Below, in pieces: positions 26,257-35,783 of a stretch of DNA of 64,000 nucleotides. A model generated the notes under the pieces. That model worked only from the letters and a program-made list of their open reading frames with translations, was not told the origin of the DNA and ran no database searches. The stretch's first letter is position 1; each line of letters opens with the position of its first letter. Both the position numbers and the translations under genes were made by a program. This stretch comes from Acidobacteriota bacterium (GTDB lineage Bacteria; Acidobacteriota; Terriglobia; Terriglobales; Acidobacteriaceae). Where the stretch lies: contig JAJYVF010000001.1 of the NCBI GenBank assembly GCA_021792135.1, forward strand, positions 62,001-126,000, read 5' to 3'.

Positions 26257-26687
26257 CAGGCGGGAATTCCGTAGAACAGCCGGTCGAGCAGTTCCTCAGC
26301 GCGCCGCGCTCCCAGTTCCGTCATCGCCGAGTCGAGGGGCGTGCGTCCGCCGAGCTCCGCATGCGGACGGGTGAGCCACTCCCGCGCGAGGGCACGGTCG
26401 TTCCATGCATGCTCGGCCGCGGCAATCACCCGCGCCAGCCGCTCCGTGCGCTCGCTTTCCGCGTGGGACAGCCGGGTTCGCCGCTTGAATGTCGCCTCGG
26501 GGACAACGCGAAAAACGGCCCGGCGTGCCTCTCCGGCTGCCGGATAGACCCGCTCGACAGTCCGGCGCAAGGCCCGGCGCGGCAGCCCGCGCGAGATCGC
26601 CCCCTCGAGGTCGTCGATGGAGCGGATGTGCCGTCCCAGAACCGCCGTTCCGCCCATCACCTCCGCAATGTTTTCGGGCAGCACCAT
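26256..26687 (-). CDS. Xre/MbcA/ParS-type antitoxin
   Basis: 143 residues from ATG 26687, with GGAGGA six bases upstream; an ATG at 26720 is further from any ribosome site. The N-terminal helical region (IAEVMGGTAVLG, IDDLEGAISRGLPRRALRRTVERV) is the Xre-like part. The C-terminal DUF2384-type domain (ESERTERLARVIAAAEHAWNDRALAREWLTRPHAELGGRTPLDSAM ... GARRAEELLDRLFYGI) is the toxin-binding half; GGRTPLD is its hallmark. It should neutralise the RES toxin and autorepress the pair. Confidence 0.9.
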   Translation of the reverse strand: MVLPENIAEVMGGTAVLGRHIRSIDDLEGAISRGLPRRALRRTVERVYPAAGEARRAVFRVVPEATFKRRTRLSHAESERTERLARVIAAAEHAWNDRALAREWLTRPHAELGGRTPLDSAMTELGARRAEELLDRLFYGIPA

Positions 26688-26761
26688 GGATCGTCCTCCA
26701 GGGATCATTATAGCCCTCAATTCCGCTCAATTGATCCGCCGCGGGAGCACGTCGCGGCCGC

Positions 26762-27841
26762 TCAGGGGTGTCCCCCACTCTGCCATTTGTGGACGGTGAC
26801 CCCGCCGCGGATCCGCCCCTGAAGAACATCTTCGAAGAACATATAAGGATGCGCAGGTTCGAGCGCGGTCGCTTCATCGAGGCTGCGGCGCAGTTCCGCG
26901 GGAATCGCGAAGTCCAGGCACGTCAGGTTATCGTCCAGCTGCTGCCGGCTGGTCGCGCCAACCAGCGTGGATGTGACCCCGGGCTGAGTCGCCACCCAGT
27001 TGAGCGCGACCTGCGCCATGGAACGTGCCAGCTTCCCGGCGACGGATTCCAATGCCTCGAGCGTTTTCCAGTTTCGCTCAGTGAATTTGGCAAAGACGGG
27101 ATTGTTCGTGTTCTTCAGAACCTCCAGGCGGCTGTTGCCGCCCTGAGTGCTCCTGCCGCGCCCGTACTTGCCGGAGAGAAATCCGCTGGCCAGCGGGCTC
27201 CACGGGCAAATGGCCAGCCCCAGTTCCTGGGCGGCAGGGACATGTTCACGCTCGATGGTGCGCTCGACCAGCGAGTACTCGAGCTGCAGCGCAATCGGTT
27301 TTGAAAGCCCGTGGCACTCCGCGAGGGAGGCGGCTCGTGCCGCATACCACGCCGGAACATCGGAGAAGGCGTAGTAGCGAATCCTGCCCGCGCGGATCAA
27401 ATCGTTCAGCGTCCCGACAACTTCCTCGACCGGCGTCAGCCGATCCCAGGCGTGCAGCCAGTAGAGATCGACATATTCCATGCCGAGGCGCTTCAGCGAC
27501 CCATGGAGAGCGCGGTAGATATTCTTCCGCCCGTTGCCACCCGCGTTGGGATTGCCCTCTTCCGCATTGAAGGTGAATTTCGTCGCGATCACCAGCCTGT
27601 CGCGCAGGCTGCGCTCGGCCACAAAGCGGCCCAGCAGCTCTTCGCTCCGGCCGAGGGCATAGCTGTCAGCGGTGTCGAGGAAATTTCCTCCCGCCTCGAG
27701 ATAGCGGTCAAAGATGGCACGCGATTCCCTGTCTTCGGAACCCCAGCGTTCATTGCCGAACGTCATGGTTCCGAGGCACAGCGGGCTCACCCGCAGGCCC
27801 GATCGTCCCAGCGTGATGTACTCCTGCATGCGCGTGGTCAT
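26762..27841 (-). CDS. Aldo/keto reductase
   Basis: 359 residues from ATG 27841; an upstream in-frame start at 27874 has no better ribosome site. The (beta/alpha)8 family motifs are plain: LGRSGLRVSPLCLGTMTFG, NFLDTADSYALGRSEELLG (Asp and catalytic Tyr), VIATKF (Lys), and YWLHAWDRLTPVEE (His). The NADP(H)-binding end has ICPWSPLASGFLSGKYG and TSTLVGATSRQQLDDNL. The family reduces aldehydes and ketones with NADPH; the substrate cannot be told from sequence. No obvious operon partner. Confidence 0.93.
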   Translation of the reverse strand: MTTRMQEYITLGRSGLRVSPLCLGTMTFGNERWGSEDRESRAIFDRYLEAGGNFLDTADSYALGRSEELLGRFVAERSLRDRLVIATKFTFNAEEGNPNAGGNGRKNIYRALHGSLKRLGMEYVDLYWLHAWDRLTPVEEVVGTLNDLIRAGRIRYYAFSDVPAWYAARAASLAECHGLSKPIALQLEYSLVERTIEREHVPAAQELGLAICPWSPLASGFLSGKYGRGRSTQGGNSRLEVLKNTNNPVFAKFTERNWKTLEALESVAGKLARSMAQVALNWVATQPGVTSTLVGATSRQQLDDNLTCLDFAIPAELRRSLDEATALEPAHPYMFFEDVLQGRIRGGVTVHKWQSGGHP

Positions 27842-27990
27842 TGTCTGCCGATCTCCGCAGATCATTTTATGCAATGGAAGACATGTCCAACGGCCGGGCC
27901 GCCGCGGGGCCCTGCAAGACTCAGGGATTCGCTATCGACGTCTCGGGAATTTTCCGGCAGACGCCGAGTATGCGCTCCCGGTCCGGTGAC

Positions 27991-29574
27991 TTATGCCGGT
28001 TTCGTGTCCTCCGGGGCGGCGTGAGGATGTGCAAAGGGGTCGCGAATCCGCTCCACGATTTCCCTGGCCGATGCCTCAATCTCCCCGACCAGAGCGCCGG
28101 GAGTCTGCGGCCCGGAGCGGGGTTTTCCCTTCTCATCCAGGAAATACAGCAGTTCGCTGACGCCGTTCAGGGGAACGGTCTCGCGATTGACTCGGATCTC
28201 CACCAGCGTGGTTGTGTACGGGAAGAAGAGCCGGTCCGTGCTGGAGGTGAGGTGGCTGATGTCCAGCAACACATCGCCGTTCCGCGGGTCCAGAGGGATG
28301 GGGTTGCCTGAGCTGTTGTACGGCTGATACTGCAGGAGCCGTGTACCGGTCGAGGCATTGAGGCGGATATAGAGACGCTGCTGGGCATTCCGCGCAGCTT
28401 CTGTTTCTGTTCCGGGCTCGGGCGGCAGGACCTCCACCGGCAGATTGACCTGGAAGCAGCGCAGGCTCGGATCTGCCCGATAGGCATGAACGTCGGCCTC
28501 GAAATCCTGCAAGATTCCTTCCGCCGATCCGGCAGCATCGCGGCAAAGAGTAACTGAATAGTCCGTGATGGGATTGGCGTTTTCATCCACGGCGCGGATG
28601 ATAAATTGTTGCCATCCCTTCTTCCCCGCGCCGCCGGAGGCATCCATCTTCTCAATGGCGCTGCTTCCGAAGCTGCGAGCTTTGCTCCGCCATGTGCCGA
28701 ACGAAGCTTCGGTATCGACGTTTTGAATGAAATCCGCGACCAGCTCGGCCAGGGAAAGGCCGTCCACCCGTGTCGATCCGGCATCGGCAAGGATCGTGGC
28801 ATGATTGGCTCCCGGCACGCCGATGATGGGGATATCCTGGCGGCCATTGGCCCAGGGGCTGATGGAAACAGCCGATTGCGAACCGCTGCCATCGGGCTTT
28901 CGCGTAAGATCCACATTGATCTTGCGCGTGTTCAGGCCGCAACCGGCCCAGCGCACCGTGCCGTCGGTCGCCGGCTCATCGACAACTGCGCGAATCCCTT
29001 TATAGGGCGTGTCGCCGATGAAGACGGCTACGTAGGGGCTATCGTCGCTGTTCGTATAGAAAGGCGGCTCGGCAAGCAGGTCGCGGTGCGTCAGGTCCCA
29101 GGTGAAGCGGCTTGCCAGCTCAAGGGCGTCCAGGACCTGGTCGCCGGCGTTCAGAAAGTCCGGACTGAGGGGATCGTGGTTTCCCTTGAAGATGGAACCG
29201 AGAAGGCTCCGGCCCTTGTGCGCCAGGGGCGAACCGAAGGTGGCGGGTGCGAGCCCGACCAGATGTTTCAGGCGGCCTCGCCGCGGCCCGTAACTGACCA
29301 GCCAGGAACGCAGCACCAGCATTCCGGTGGAATGGACGACGGCATCGAACTCCTTCTGCTCCCCATCCGCCCAATGGAGCTGATACTCGAGGGCGCGATC
29401 CAGCCCTTCGCCGATATCGGTGATGGTGACCTCGTTGTTCAGGGTGATGTAGGTACAGACATCGACAGTGGCAACGTTCGCTCCCAGTGAAACCAGAGCG
29501 TGTTTCCAGGCCTCGAAGGACTGGCCTTTGTCGGAATATCCATGGATCAGCACAATAGGGCGTGTAAAAGGCAT
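27991..29574 (-). CDS. Alpha/beta hydrolase (esterase/lipase-like) with C-terminal extension
   Basis: 527 residues; GAGG precedes ATG 29574 by six bases. The N-terminal part has an oxyanion HG (VLIHGYSDKGQSF) and a likely nucleophile Ser82 in AVVHSTGMLV, a GxSxG variant in which the first Gly is Val. A candidate His is in GVPGANHATIL (about 255). The last ~220 residues (from FIIRAVDENANPITDYSV) look like beta-sandwich domains, ending in EIRVNRETVPLNGVSELLYFL. There is no signal peptide. It is divergent from the cytochrome/GMC locus, with TTGACA elements on both strands between them, so it may be co-regulated. Substrate unknown. Confidence 0.82.
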   Translation of the reverse strand: MPFTRPIVLIHGYSDKGQSFEAWKHALVSLGANVATVDVCTYITLNNEVTITDIGEGLDRALEYQLHWADGEQKEFDAVVHSTGMLVLRSWLVSYGPRRGRLKHLVGLAPATFGSPLAHKGRSLLGSIFKGNHDPLSPDFLNAGDQVLDALELASRFTWDLTHRDLLAEPPFYTNSDDSPYVAVFIGDTPYKGIRAVVDEPATDGTVRWAGCGLNTRKINVDLTRKPDGSGSQSAVSISPWANGRQDIPIIGVPGANHATILADAGSTRVDGLSLAELVADFIQNVDTEASFGTWRSKARSFGSSAIEKMDASGGAGKKGWQQFIIRAVDENANPITDYSVTLCRDAAGSAEGILQDFEADVHAYRADPSLRCFQVNLPVEVLPPEPGTETEAARNAQQRLYIRLNASTGTRLLQYQPYNSSGNPIPLDPRNGDVLLDISHLTSSTDRLFFPYTTTLVEIRVNRETVPLNGVSELLYFLDEKGKPRSGPQTPGALVGEIEASAREIVERIRDPFAHPHAAPEDTKPA

Positions 29575-29724
29575 AAGTAACCTCGGCCGCGACCTGCTGA
29601 GCTTTGAGTCAGGTCCTTACATGATATTCCGGCTGTCAAGCGAGGCTGCGGCCATCCTTCCTGCTGAGTGGGGACAGAAGACTGACTCTCTGATTGGTCG
29701 TCCAGGACAGCGCACAAAATCTGC

Positions 29725-29753
29725 TTGACAGTATCGCGTGCGCGTTGGATGAT
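29725..29753 (+). promoter_or_regulatory. Sigma-70-like promoter for the cytochrome/GMC operon
   Basis: TTGACA (29725-29730) and GATGAT (29748-29753) with a 17-base spacer, about 90 bases upstream of the ATG at 29843. A second TTGACA occurs on the minus strand about 95 bases to the left (near 29635), facing the hydrolase gene, though without a convincing -10. Confidence 0.5.
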
Positions 29754-29842
29754 AGGTCGCTTCAGCGCTGAAGACTGCTTCACCCCACGCATCTGCTCGG
29801 AAGCTCTGTCTCGACTGAACCAGGGGAAACGGAGGTGCCGGC

Positions 29843-32332
29843 ATGAACGACCGCAGGCGCATGCGTATTCTTGCCCTGATTACTGCCTCCGCACTGCTCA
29901 TCGGCGGATGCCAGAGGCAGCCTGCTCCCGGGACCGTTCAGGACGAAGCTCTCCGCGCGCATCGCGATGTCTCGTCCTTTCCCCCTGCCGAGGAGGACTA
30001 CTTCCACGACATGGACGGGGGCCTGGCACTCACGCCGGAACAAATAAAAGGCCGGAATATGTGGCTGGTCTGGTCCGGGGGGAACGATCGCCTGTGGGAC
30101 ACGATCGGCGTTTCCAGCTTTGGCGCTCTGGACTTTCTCAAGACCCTGTCGTCGCATCCCAGCCTGAAGTATTCGCGAGATAACCGGTGGGCCTACTTCG
30201 GACTGATCAATGAACCCTGCTTTCTGAAAGCTACGGGTCCCGATCCGGACCGCTATGGGCTATGGCTGGATAAACGCGACCCCCAATGCCCTCCCGATCC
30301 GTTTGAGAACGAGAAGAAATACCCCGGGGTGCGGATCGGAGCACGGGGCCTTAACCTGCCAGTCGGCTCGTACTACGGATGGGCTTCCGGAATTGTCGGA
30401 CTCCGGCTTTTCCCCAACCCCGCGTTCGACGCGGCGGCCGCCAGGAAGTGGGATCCTGTGCGGTATTACACCGATCCCAGTTATTACAACAATAAGGATC
30501 TGATCCGGCCCTATCGCGTGGGTATGTCATGCGCCTTTTGCCACGTCGGGCCGAATCCTCTGAAACCGCCGGCGGACCCGGAGCACCCCGGCTGGGAGAA
30601 TCTCGCCTCGAACGTAGGCGCCCAGTATTTCTGGCTCGACCGCATTTTCGACTGGCAGGCGGACCCCGGCAACTATGTCTTCCAGTTATTCCACAGCCAG
30701 CTTCCAGGAACGCTGGACACTTCCCTGGTCTCCACCGACAACATTAACAATCCGCGGACAATGAATGCCATCTATGAAGTAGGTCCGCGGCTGAATCAGG
30801 CTCTGCGCTTCGGCAAGGAGACCCTGGCGGGGGGCAGCCTGAATAACAGGCAGCTCAACGACTATGTTCCGGCCTCGTCGCCTCTGGCGCAATATTTCAC
30901 CGCACCGGCTACTGCATATTCGCCGCGTGTCCTGAAGGATGGCGCGGATTCGGTTGGGGTGCTGGGGGCGCTTAACCGCGTCTATCTGAACATCGGCCTG
31001 TTCAGCGAAGAATGGCTGCTGCACTTCAATCCTCTGGTTGGCGGCAAGCCAACGACCCCGATTGAAATCTCCGTTGCGCGGAAGAACTCGGTTTACTGGC
31101 AGGCTACGGAAGCGCAGAGTCCCAATATGGCGCTCTTCTTTCTGGCCAGCACGGCACCGCATAAGCTGAAGGATGCCCCCGGCGGTGCGAAATATCTGAC
31201 GGCCAGTGCGGCAACGCTCGATCTGGGCAGGACTGTCTTCGCCGATCGCTGCGCCCGCTGCCACTCGAGCAAACTCCCCAAACCGGCTCCCGGGCTCGAT
31301 CCGGGAGGGTGCTCCGGCCCCGACTACCTTAGGTGCTTTCACGCCTACTGGGACTGGACCAAAACCGCCGATTTTCAGAAGAAGATGGAGGCCATGGTCA
31401 AGGCCCCGGATTTCCTGGACGGGAATTTTCTCTCGGCCGAGTTCCGGGTTCCGGTGACTCTGCTGCAGACCAACGCGTGCAGTCCGCTGGCTACGAATGC
31501 CATTCGCGGAAATATCTGGGATAACTTTTCCTCCGATAGCTACAAAGACCTGCCTTCGGCAGGCACCATCACCTACTTCGACCCGTTTAACGGCCAGCCG
31601 CACTCCTTTACCCTGCCGGGAGGCGGCCGCGGCTATACGCGCCCTCCGTCGCTGATCAGCCTCTGGTCCACGGCTCCGTTCCTGCTGAACAACAGCGTCG
31701 GGCGTCTGAATCCGAAGGCGGCAAACGACGAATGGAATCCCAGTCCCACGGTGGATAACCGCATGGCCGCCTTCGAGGATGCGATTACGAAGATGCTGTG
31801 GCCGGAACGCCGCGAGAAGGATCCGGTGATCGGGAACCTGGTAGGAAACAAGGTGGCCGGCTCCCTCATTGAGCGGACGACGACCAGGAGCTACATCCGG
31901 ATCGCAGCCGGGTATGTTCCGGACAATCTGAAAGGACTGACCAGCCTGGGTCAGAGGCTGCTGCCAAGCGTGTTCGGCCAGGGCGGGATTCAAATTGGCC
32001 CCATCCCGGCGGGCACACCAGTGGATCTGCTCGCCAATCTCGACCTGCTCGGAGACGATGCCGATGTGGCGGGCAAGATCAACCATGACCAGAAGCTGCT
32101 GGATCTCCTGCTCAGGCTGCAGCACGATTTGAAGGCTCTGGGGCCGAAACCGAGCGATGACGATGCGCGGAGGGTATTCGCCAATCTTGTGCAGCCTATG
32201 ATGCAGCTGAGTAAGTGCCCCGATTTCATCGTCAATCGCGGGCATTACTTCGGAACCAGCTATTCTGCCGGGGAGCCGGGACTGAGCGATAAGGAAAAGC
32301 TGGCCCTGATCGAATACCTGAAGACGTTTTGA
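29843..32332 (+). CDS. Large diheme cytochrome c lipoprotein
   Basis: 829 residues; GGAGGTG precedes ATG 29843. A lipoprotein signal ends at Cys23 (ALLIGGC). CxxCH motifs occur at Cys230 (CAFCHVGPNPLKPP) and Cys470 (CARCHSSKLPKP), each starting a heme domain. Large low-similarity stretches lie before, between and after. The 240-residue spacing and large size recall the diheme peroxidase superfamily (MauG, and RoxA-type rubber oxygenases with widely spaced hemes), but I cannot show the distal ligands. The periplasmic lipid anchor suggests it passes electrons outside the cytoplasm. First gene of a five-gene plus-strand run. Confidence 0.88.
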   Translation: MNDRRRMRILALITASALLIGGCQRQPAPGTVQDEALRAHRDVSSFPPAEEDYFHDMDGGLALTPEQIKGRNMWLVWSGGNDRLWDTIGVSSFGALDFLKTLSSHPSLKYSRDNRWAYFGLINEPCFLKATGPDPDRYGLWLDKRDPQCPPDPFENEKKYPGVRIGARGLNLPVGSYYGWASGIVGLRLFPNPAFDAAAARKWDPVRYYTDPSYYNNKDLIRPYRVGMSCAFCHVGPNPLKPPADPEHPGWENLASNVGAQYFWLDRIFDWQADPGNYVFQLFHSQLPGTLDTSLVSTDNINNPRTMNAIYEVGPRLNQALRFGKETLAGGSLNNRQLNDYVPASSPLAQYFTAPATAYSPRVLKDGADSVGVLGALNRVYLNIGLFSEEWLLHFNPLVGGKPTTPIEISVARKNSVYWQATEAQSPNMALFFLASTAPHKLKDAPGGAKYLTASAATLDLGRTVFADRCARCHSSKLPKPAPGLDPGGCSGPDYLRCFHAYWDWTKTADFQKKMEAMVKAPDFLDGNFLSAEFRVPVTLLQTNACSPLATNAIRGNIWDNFSSDSYKDLPSAGTITYFDPFNGQPHSFTLPGGGRGYTRPPSLISLWSTAPFLLNNSVGRLNPKAANDEWNPSPTVDNRMAAFEDAITKMLWPERREKDPVIGNLVGNKVAGSLIERTTTRSYIRIAAGYVPDNLKGLTSLGQRLLPSVFGQGGIQIGPIPAGTPVDLLANLDLLGDDADVAGKINHDQKLLDLLLRLQHDLKALGPKPSDDDARRVFANLVQPMMQLSKCPDFIVNRGHYFGTSYSAGEPGLSDKEKLALIEYLKTF

Positions 32333-32383
32333 GCAGCAGGCGGGCAGGGGCAGCTGATTCGCCCGAGCGGAGCATAGCCGCAA

Positions 32384-34279
32384 ATGAGCGAAGGGGATTT
32401 CGATTACGTAGTCGTCGGATCGGGAGCGGGAGGAGGCCCGCTGGCAGCGAACCTGGCTAAGGCCGGATTCAGCGTGCTGCTGCTCGAAGCCGGCGGCGAT
32501 CCATGCTCGGCGAGCGATACGGGCCGCTTCATGTATGAAGTTCCCATCTTCCACGGTCTCTCCACCGAGTATCCGGAGTGCGCGTGGAACTATTTTGTGC
32601 AGCATTACAGCGACGACACGCAGCAGGCGCGGGATTCCAAGGTCGTGGAGACAGGAGGAAAGCCCCGGATCTGGTATCCACGCGCGGGTACCCTGGGCGG
32701 ATGCACCGCGCACAATGCCATGATTACAGTGGTTCCCCAGGACGACGACTGGAACTTTATCGCCCAGCTTACCGGCGATAGCTCCTGGTGCGCCGATAAG
32801 ATGCGCTCGTACTTTGAACGTCTGGAGTGCTGCCGCTATGTCTCCGCCGCGGGAACGCTGGAGGCTGACGCTGCAAGGGTGCTGTCGACCATTAGACAGT
32901 TATTCACGGGAAAGGAAGACTGGCACGACCGGACCGAGGGTCACGGCTTCCACGGCTGGCTCACTACTTCCGAAGCGGACCCGCTGCTTGTCCTGAAGGA
33001 TCACGAAATCGTGCGGCTCCTCCTTGGCAGCGTGCGAGAGACGCTTGCCGACCATCTCGGATCGCCCGTCGTCGGGATTGAGACGCGTCTGGATCCCAAC
33101 GACTCCCGCAACGGCAGTTCCGGCCCCGAAGGCCTGGCATTTACTCCCCTGGCTGTCGACCAGGGAAAGCGAAACGGGCCACGAGACTATCTGCTTCGCG
33201 TCGCCCAGCAGTTTCCGAAGAATCTCGCCATCCTTCGCAATTGTCTGGCTACCCGAGTCCTGTTCGAAGGAGCTCGCGCAGTCGGGGTCGAGTTCATCGA
33301 ACAGACGCATCTCTATCGCGCCGATCCACACGCCGGCCCCGTCGCTTCGGACCTGCCCCGCCAGGATGTGCGTGCCCGCCGGGAAGTCATCCTGGCGGCC
33401 GGGGCCTTCAATACCCCCCAACTTCTTATGCTTTCCGGCGTGGGACCGCGCGAACAGCTGGCGAAGTTCGGAATCCATCAGGTCGTGAACCTGCCCGGAG
33501 TCGGCGCCAACCTGCAGGACCGGTATGAAGTGGCTGTGGTATCGAGCTTCGCCCGTGACTTTGCCCTCATCAGCGGCGCTACCTTCGCGCCGCCCGATCC
33601 GAAGCCCGACAGCTATATGAGCCAGTGGCTGCGGAACGGAACCGGCGTGTACGCCTGCAATGGTGCGCTCATCGGGATCATCCGGCGATCCAGGAAGGAT
33701 CTGAAGGACCCCGACCTTTATATTTTCGGATTGCCCGGCTGCTTCCGTGGCTACAAGCCGGGATACTCCAAACTGTTCGAGTATTACCACAACCGCTTTA
33801 CCTGGGCGATTCTCAAAGCGCGCACCAATAACTTCGGCCGCGTGGAACTGCAGTCCGCGCTCCCGTGGGATACGCCGTCAATCAATTTTCAGTATTTCGG
33901 CGATGGCACCCGCACGGAGGATCCGGATCTTGAGGCACTGGTGACGGCCGTGCAGTTTGTCCGGGACATGAACGAGGGCCTGCAACGCGAAGGGCTCATT
34001 ACCAGCGAGGAAACTCCCGGCCCGGCCTGTGAGACACCGGACCAGCTGCGCGAATTCATCCGCAATGAGGCCTGGGGCCATCACGCTTCCTGCACCTGCA
34101 GGATTGGTCCCGATACGGACGACATGGCGGTTCTGGACAGCCGATTTCGCGTTCGCGGAACCGAGGCACTGCGGGTGGTGGACGCTTCCGTCTTCCCGAA
34201 AATACCCGGCTATTTCATCGTCACGGCAATCTACATGATCAGCGAGAAGGCCTCAGACGCGATCCAGGCGGATACCTGA
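32384..34279 (+). CDS. GMC family FAD-dependent oxidoreductase
   Basis: 631 residues. The N-terminal FAD-binding fold reads YVVVGSGAGGGPLAANLAKAG and ends in VLLLEAGG. GMC signature regions follow: PRAGTLGGCTAHNAMI, REVILAAGAFNTPQLLMLSGVGP (GMC signature 2), LPGVGANLQDRYE. The catalytic site has His566-His567 in AWGHHASCTCRIG and, downstream, VVDASVFPKIPGYFIVTAIYMISEKASD. These enzymes oxidise primary or secondary alcohols, including sterols, choline and aldoses, passing electrons to oxygen or to another acceptor. No signal peptide. It sits 51 bp after the diheme cytochrome gene, a plausible redox partner only if electrons can cross the membrane. Confidence 0.92.
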   Translation: MSEGDFDYVVVGSGAGGGPLAANLAKAGFSVLLLEAGGDPCSASDTGRFMYEVPIFHGLSTEYPECAWNYFVQHYSDDTQQARDSKVVETGGKPRIWYPRAGTLGGCTAHNAMITVVPQDDDWNFIAQLTGDSSWCADKMRSYFERLECCRYVSAAGTLEADAARVLSTIRQLFTGKEDWHDRTEGHGFHGWLTTSEADPLLVLKDHEIVRLLLGSVRETLADHLGSPVVGIETRLDPNDSRNGSSGPEGLAFTPLAVDQGKRNGPRDYLLRVAQQFPKNLAILRNCLATRVLFEGARAVGVEFIEQTHLYRADPHAGPVASDLPRQDVRARREVILAAGAFNTPQLLMLSGVGPREQLAKFGIHQVVNLPGVGANLQDRYEVAVVSSFARDFALISGATFAPPDPKPDSYMSQWLRNGTGVYACNGALIGIIRRSRKDLKDPDLYIFGLPGCFRGYKPGYSKLFEYYHNRFTWAILKARTNNFGRVELQSALPWDTPSINFQYFGDGTRTEDPDLEALVTAVQFVRDMNEGLQREGLITSEETPGPACETPDQLREFIRNEAWGHHASCTCRIGPDTDDMAVLDSRFRVRGTEALRVVDASVFPKIPGYFIVTAIYMISEKASDAIQADT

Positions 34280-34393
34280 GAAGAAATATCCCCTGCCCGT
34301 ACTTACTGCTTCGCTTTTTGAAGCGTTCGGCCGCTCCGAACACGATCGGCCGAGAGCCAGCTCCAGCCAGGAACACAGGAACCGAGGTACCCC

Positions 34394-35764
34394 ATGGGAA
34401 CGATAACCACAGGAACGGCGGTCAACACAGTTACAAACTGGTTCGGCAATATCGTCTCGCATCCCGCTGTCATCGTCGATGCGAACGGCGTCGATGACAT
34501 CATCGCCGTCATGAAGGACCCGGCGCGGTATCCGTCGCCAGTACGTGCTGTTGGATCGAATCACTCGACGTCGGCCTGCGGCGTTGCCGATGGGGGCACA
34601 CTGGTGCGCATGAGGATGAACCGGATCCTGAGTATGGGGTCCGATGGCCTGACGGTTGAGGCGGGCGCGGTCCACCTCGATATGGCGAAAGCCCTTGAGG
34701 CGCAGAAATTGCAGTTCTACGTCAACACGGAGATTGGGAGCCTCTCGGCAGGCAGCGCCGCCTGCGCCGGGACGAAAGACTCCTCTTTCCCCGGCGAGTA
34801 TGGACAGGTGGGCTCCTACATTACCGGAGTCAGGATGGTGCTGCCCGGCGGCGATCTTCTGGAGGTGACCGAGGAGTCCGATCCCGTGCTGATGCAGAAG
34901 GTACGCTCCAGTTATGGGCTGTTGGGGATCGTTTACGAGGTAACTTATCAGGTTCGCCCCCTCACGCCGATGCATGTGCACCACACGACCTACAGCCTGC
35001 AGGACTTTGTGACGGCCCTGCCTGATCTGAAACAACTCGGCTACTCGATGATGTATTACCTTTTTCCCTTTGAAGATAAAATCACGGTGGAGTTCCGCAA
35101 ATATAACCCCGGGGCGAGCGGCGAACCCAATCGCGCCGCCTGGGCGCTGAGGAACCATATCTGGGGCACCTCCGGGCCGAAATTCGGACACGAGATCGAG
35201 GAGAATGTCCCAATTCCCTCTCTGCGCTACGGGATTATCGACACGTTCAACGCCGCATGGCGGCTGCAGCTGGGGGCGATTGTCTCCAGCGATAACACGA
35301 TCCCCGGCGATCAGATCATCCATTACCCGCCGGTTTCGAATGAGAGCCGCTACACATTCAGCCTCTTTGCCTTTCCTGAGGATGAGTACCCCGCCGCACT
35401 GACCGATTTCTTTGCGTTCTGCCGAACTTATTACGCGCAGAAGGGCTATCGCTCCAACCTTCTTTATGTGGGTTATCGCATTGCGCAGGATCAGAGATCG
35501 CTGTTGTCGTACTCCTGGGACGGCAATGTTATGACGATCGATCCCGTTTCCACGGCAAACCCGGGCTGGGACGAATTTCTGGACGCTTACAACCAGTTCT
35601 GCATCGATCGCAACGGCATTCCCCTGCTGAACCAGACACCGGGCCTGAAGGCGCCATGGCTGCAAAAGGCCTACGGCGCTCGGCTGGACACGCTCAGATC
35701 CGCACGTGCGCACTACGATCCCACCGATCGCCTGCTCAACACCTATTTCCGGCAGCTGCTGTGA
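34394..35764 (+). CDS. VAO-type FAD-linked oxidase (aldonolactone/cholesterol-oxidase-like)
   Basis: 456 residues, with ACCGAGGTA before ATG 34394. The FAD domain has VRAVGSNHSTSACG, where His57 is at the position that often binds FAD covalently in the VAO family, then DGLTVEAGAVHLDMAKAL and IGSLSAGSAACAGTKDSS. The substrate domain begins around VRPLTPMHVHHTTYSL. The C-terminus LDTLRSARAHYDPTDRLLNTYFRQLL (arginine and DP motif) is shared by aldonolactone oxidases such as L-gulonolactone oxidase. It probably oxidises a hydroxylated or lactone substrate. Third in the plus-strand run after the GMC enzyme. No signal peptide. Confidence 0.88.
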   Translation: MGTITTGTAVNTVTNWFGNIVSHPAVIVDANGVDDIIAVMKDPARYPSPVRAVGSNHSTSACGVADGGTLVRMRMNRILSMGSDGLTVEAGAVHLDMAKALEAQKLQFYVNTEIGSLSAGSAACAGTKDSSFPGEYGQVGSYITGVRMVLPGGDLLEVTEESDPVLMQKVRSSYGLLGIVYEVTYQVRPLTPMHVHHTTYSLQDFVTALPDLKQLGYSMMYYLFPFEDKITVEFRKYNPGASGEPNRAAWALRNHIWGTSGPKFGHEIEENVPIPSLRYGIIDTFNAAWRLQLGAIVSSDNTIPGDQIIHYPPVSNESRYTFSLFAFPEDEYPAALTDFFAFCRTYYAQKGYRSNLLYVGYRIAQDQRSLLSYSWDGNVMTIDPVSTANPGWDEFLDAYNQFCIDRNGIPLLNQTPGLKAPWLQKAYGARLDTLRSARAHYDPTDRLLNTYFRQLL

Positions 35765-35783
35765 TGATGCGCGGAAGGATCCC

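Noticed and set aside
30686-32713. 675-residue minus-strand open frame opposite the diheme cytochrome
   Set aside because: The plus strand carries two CxxCH motifs, a lipobox and a strong ribosome site; the minus frame has none of these.
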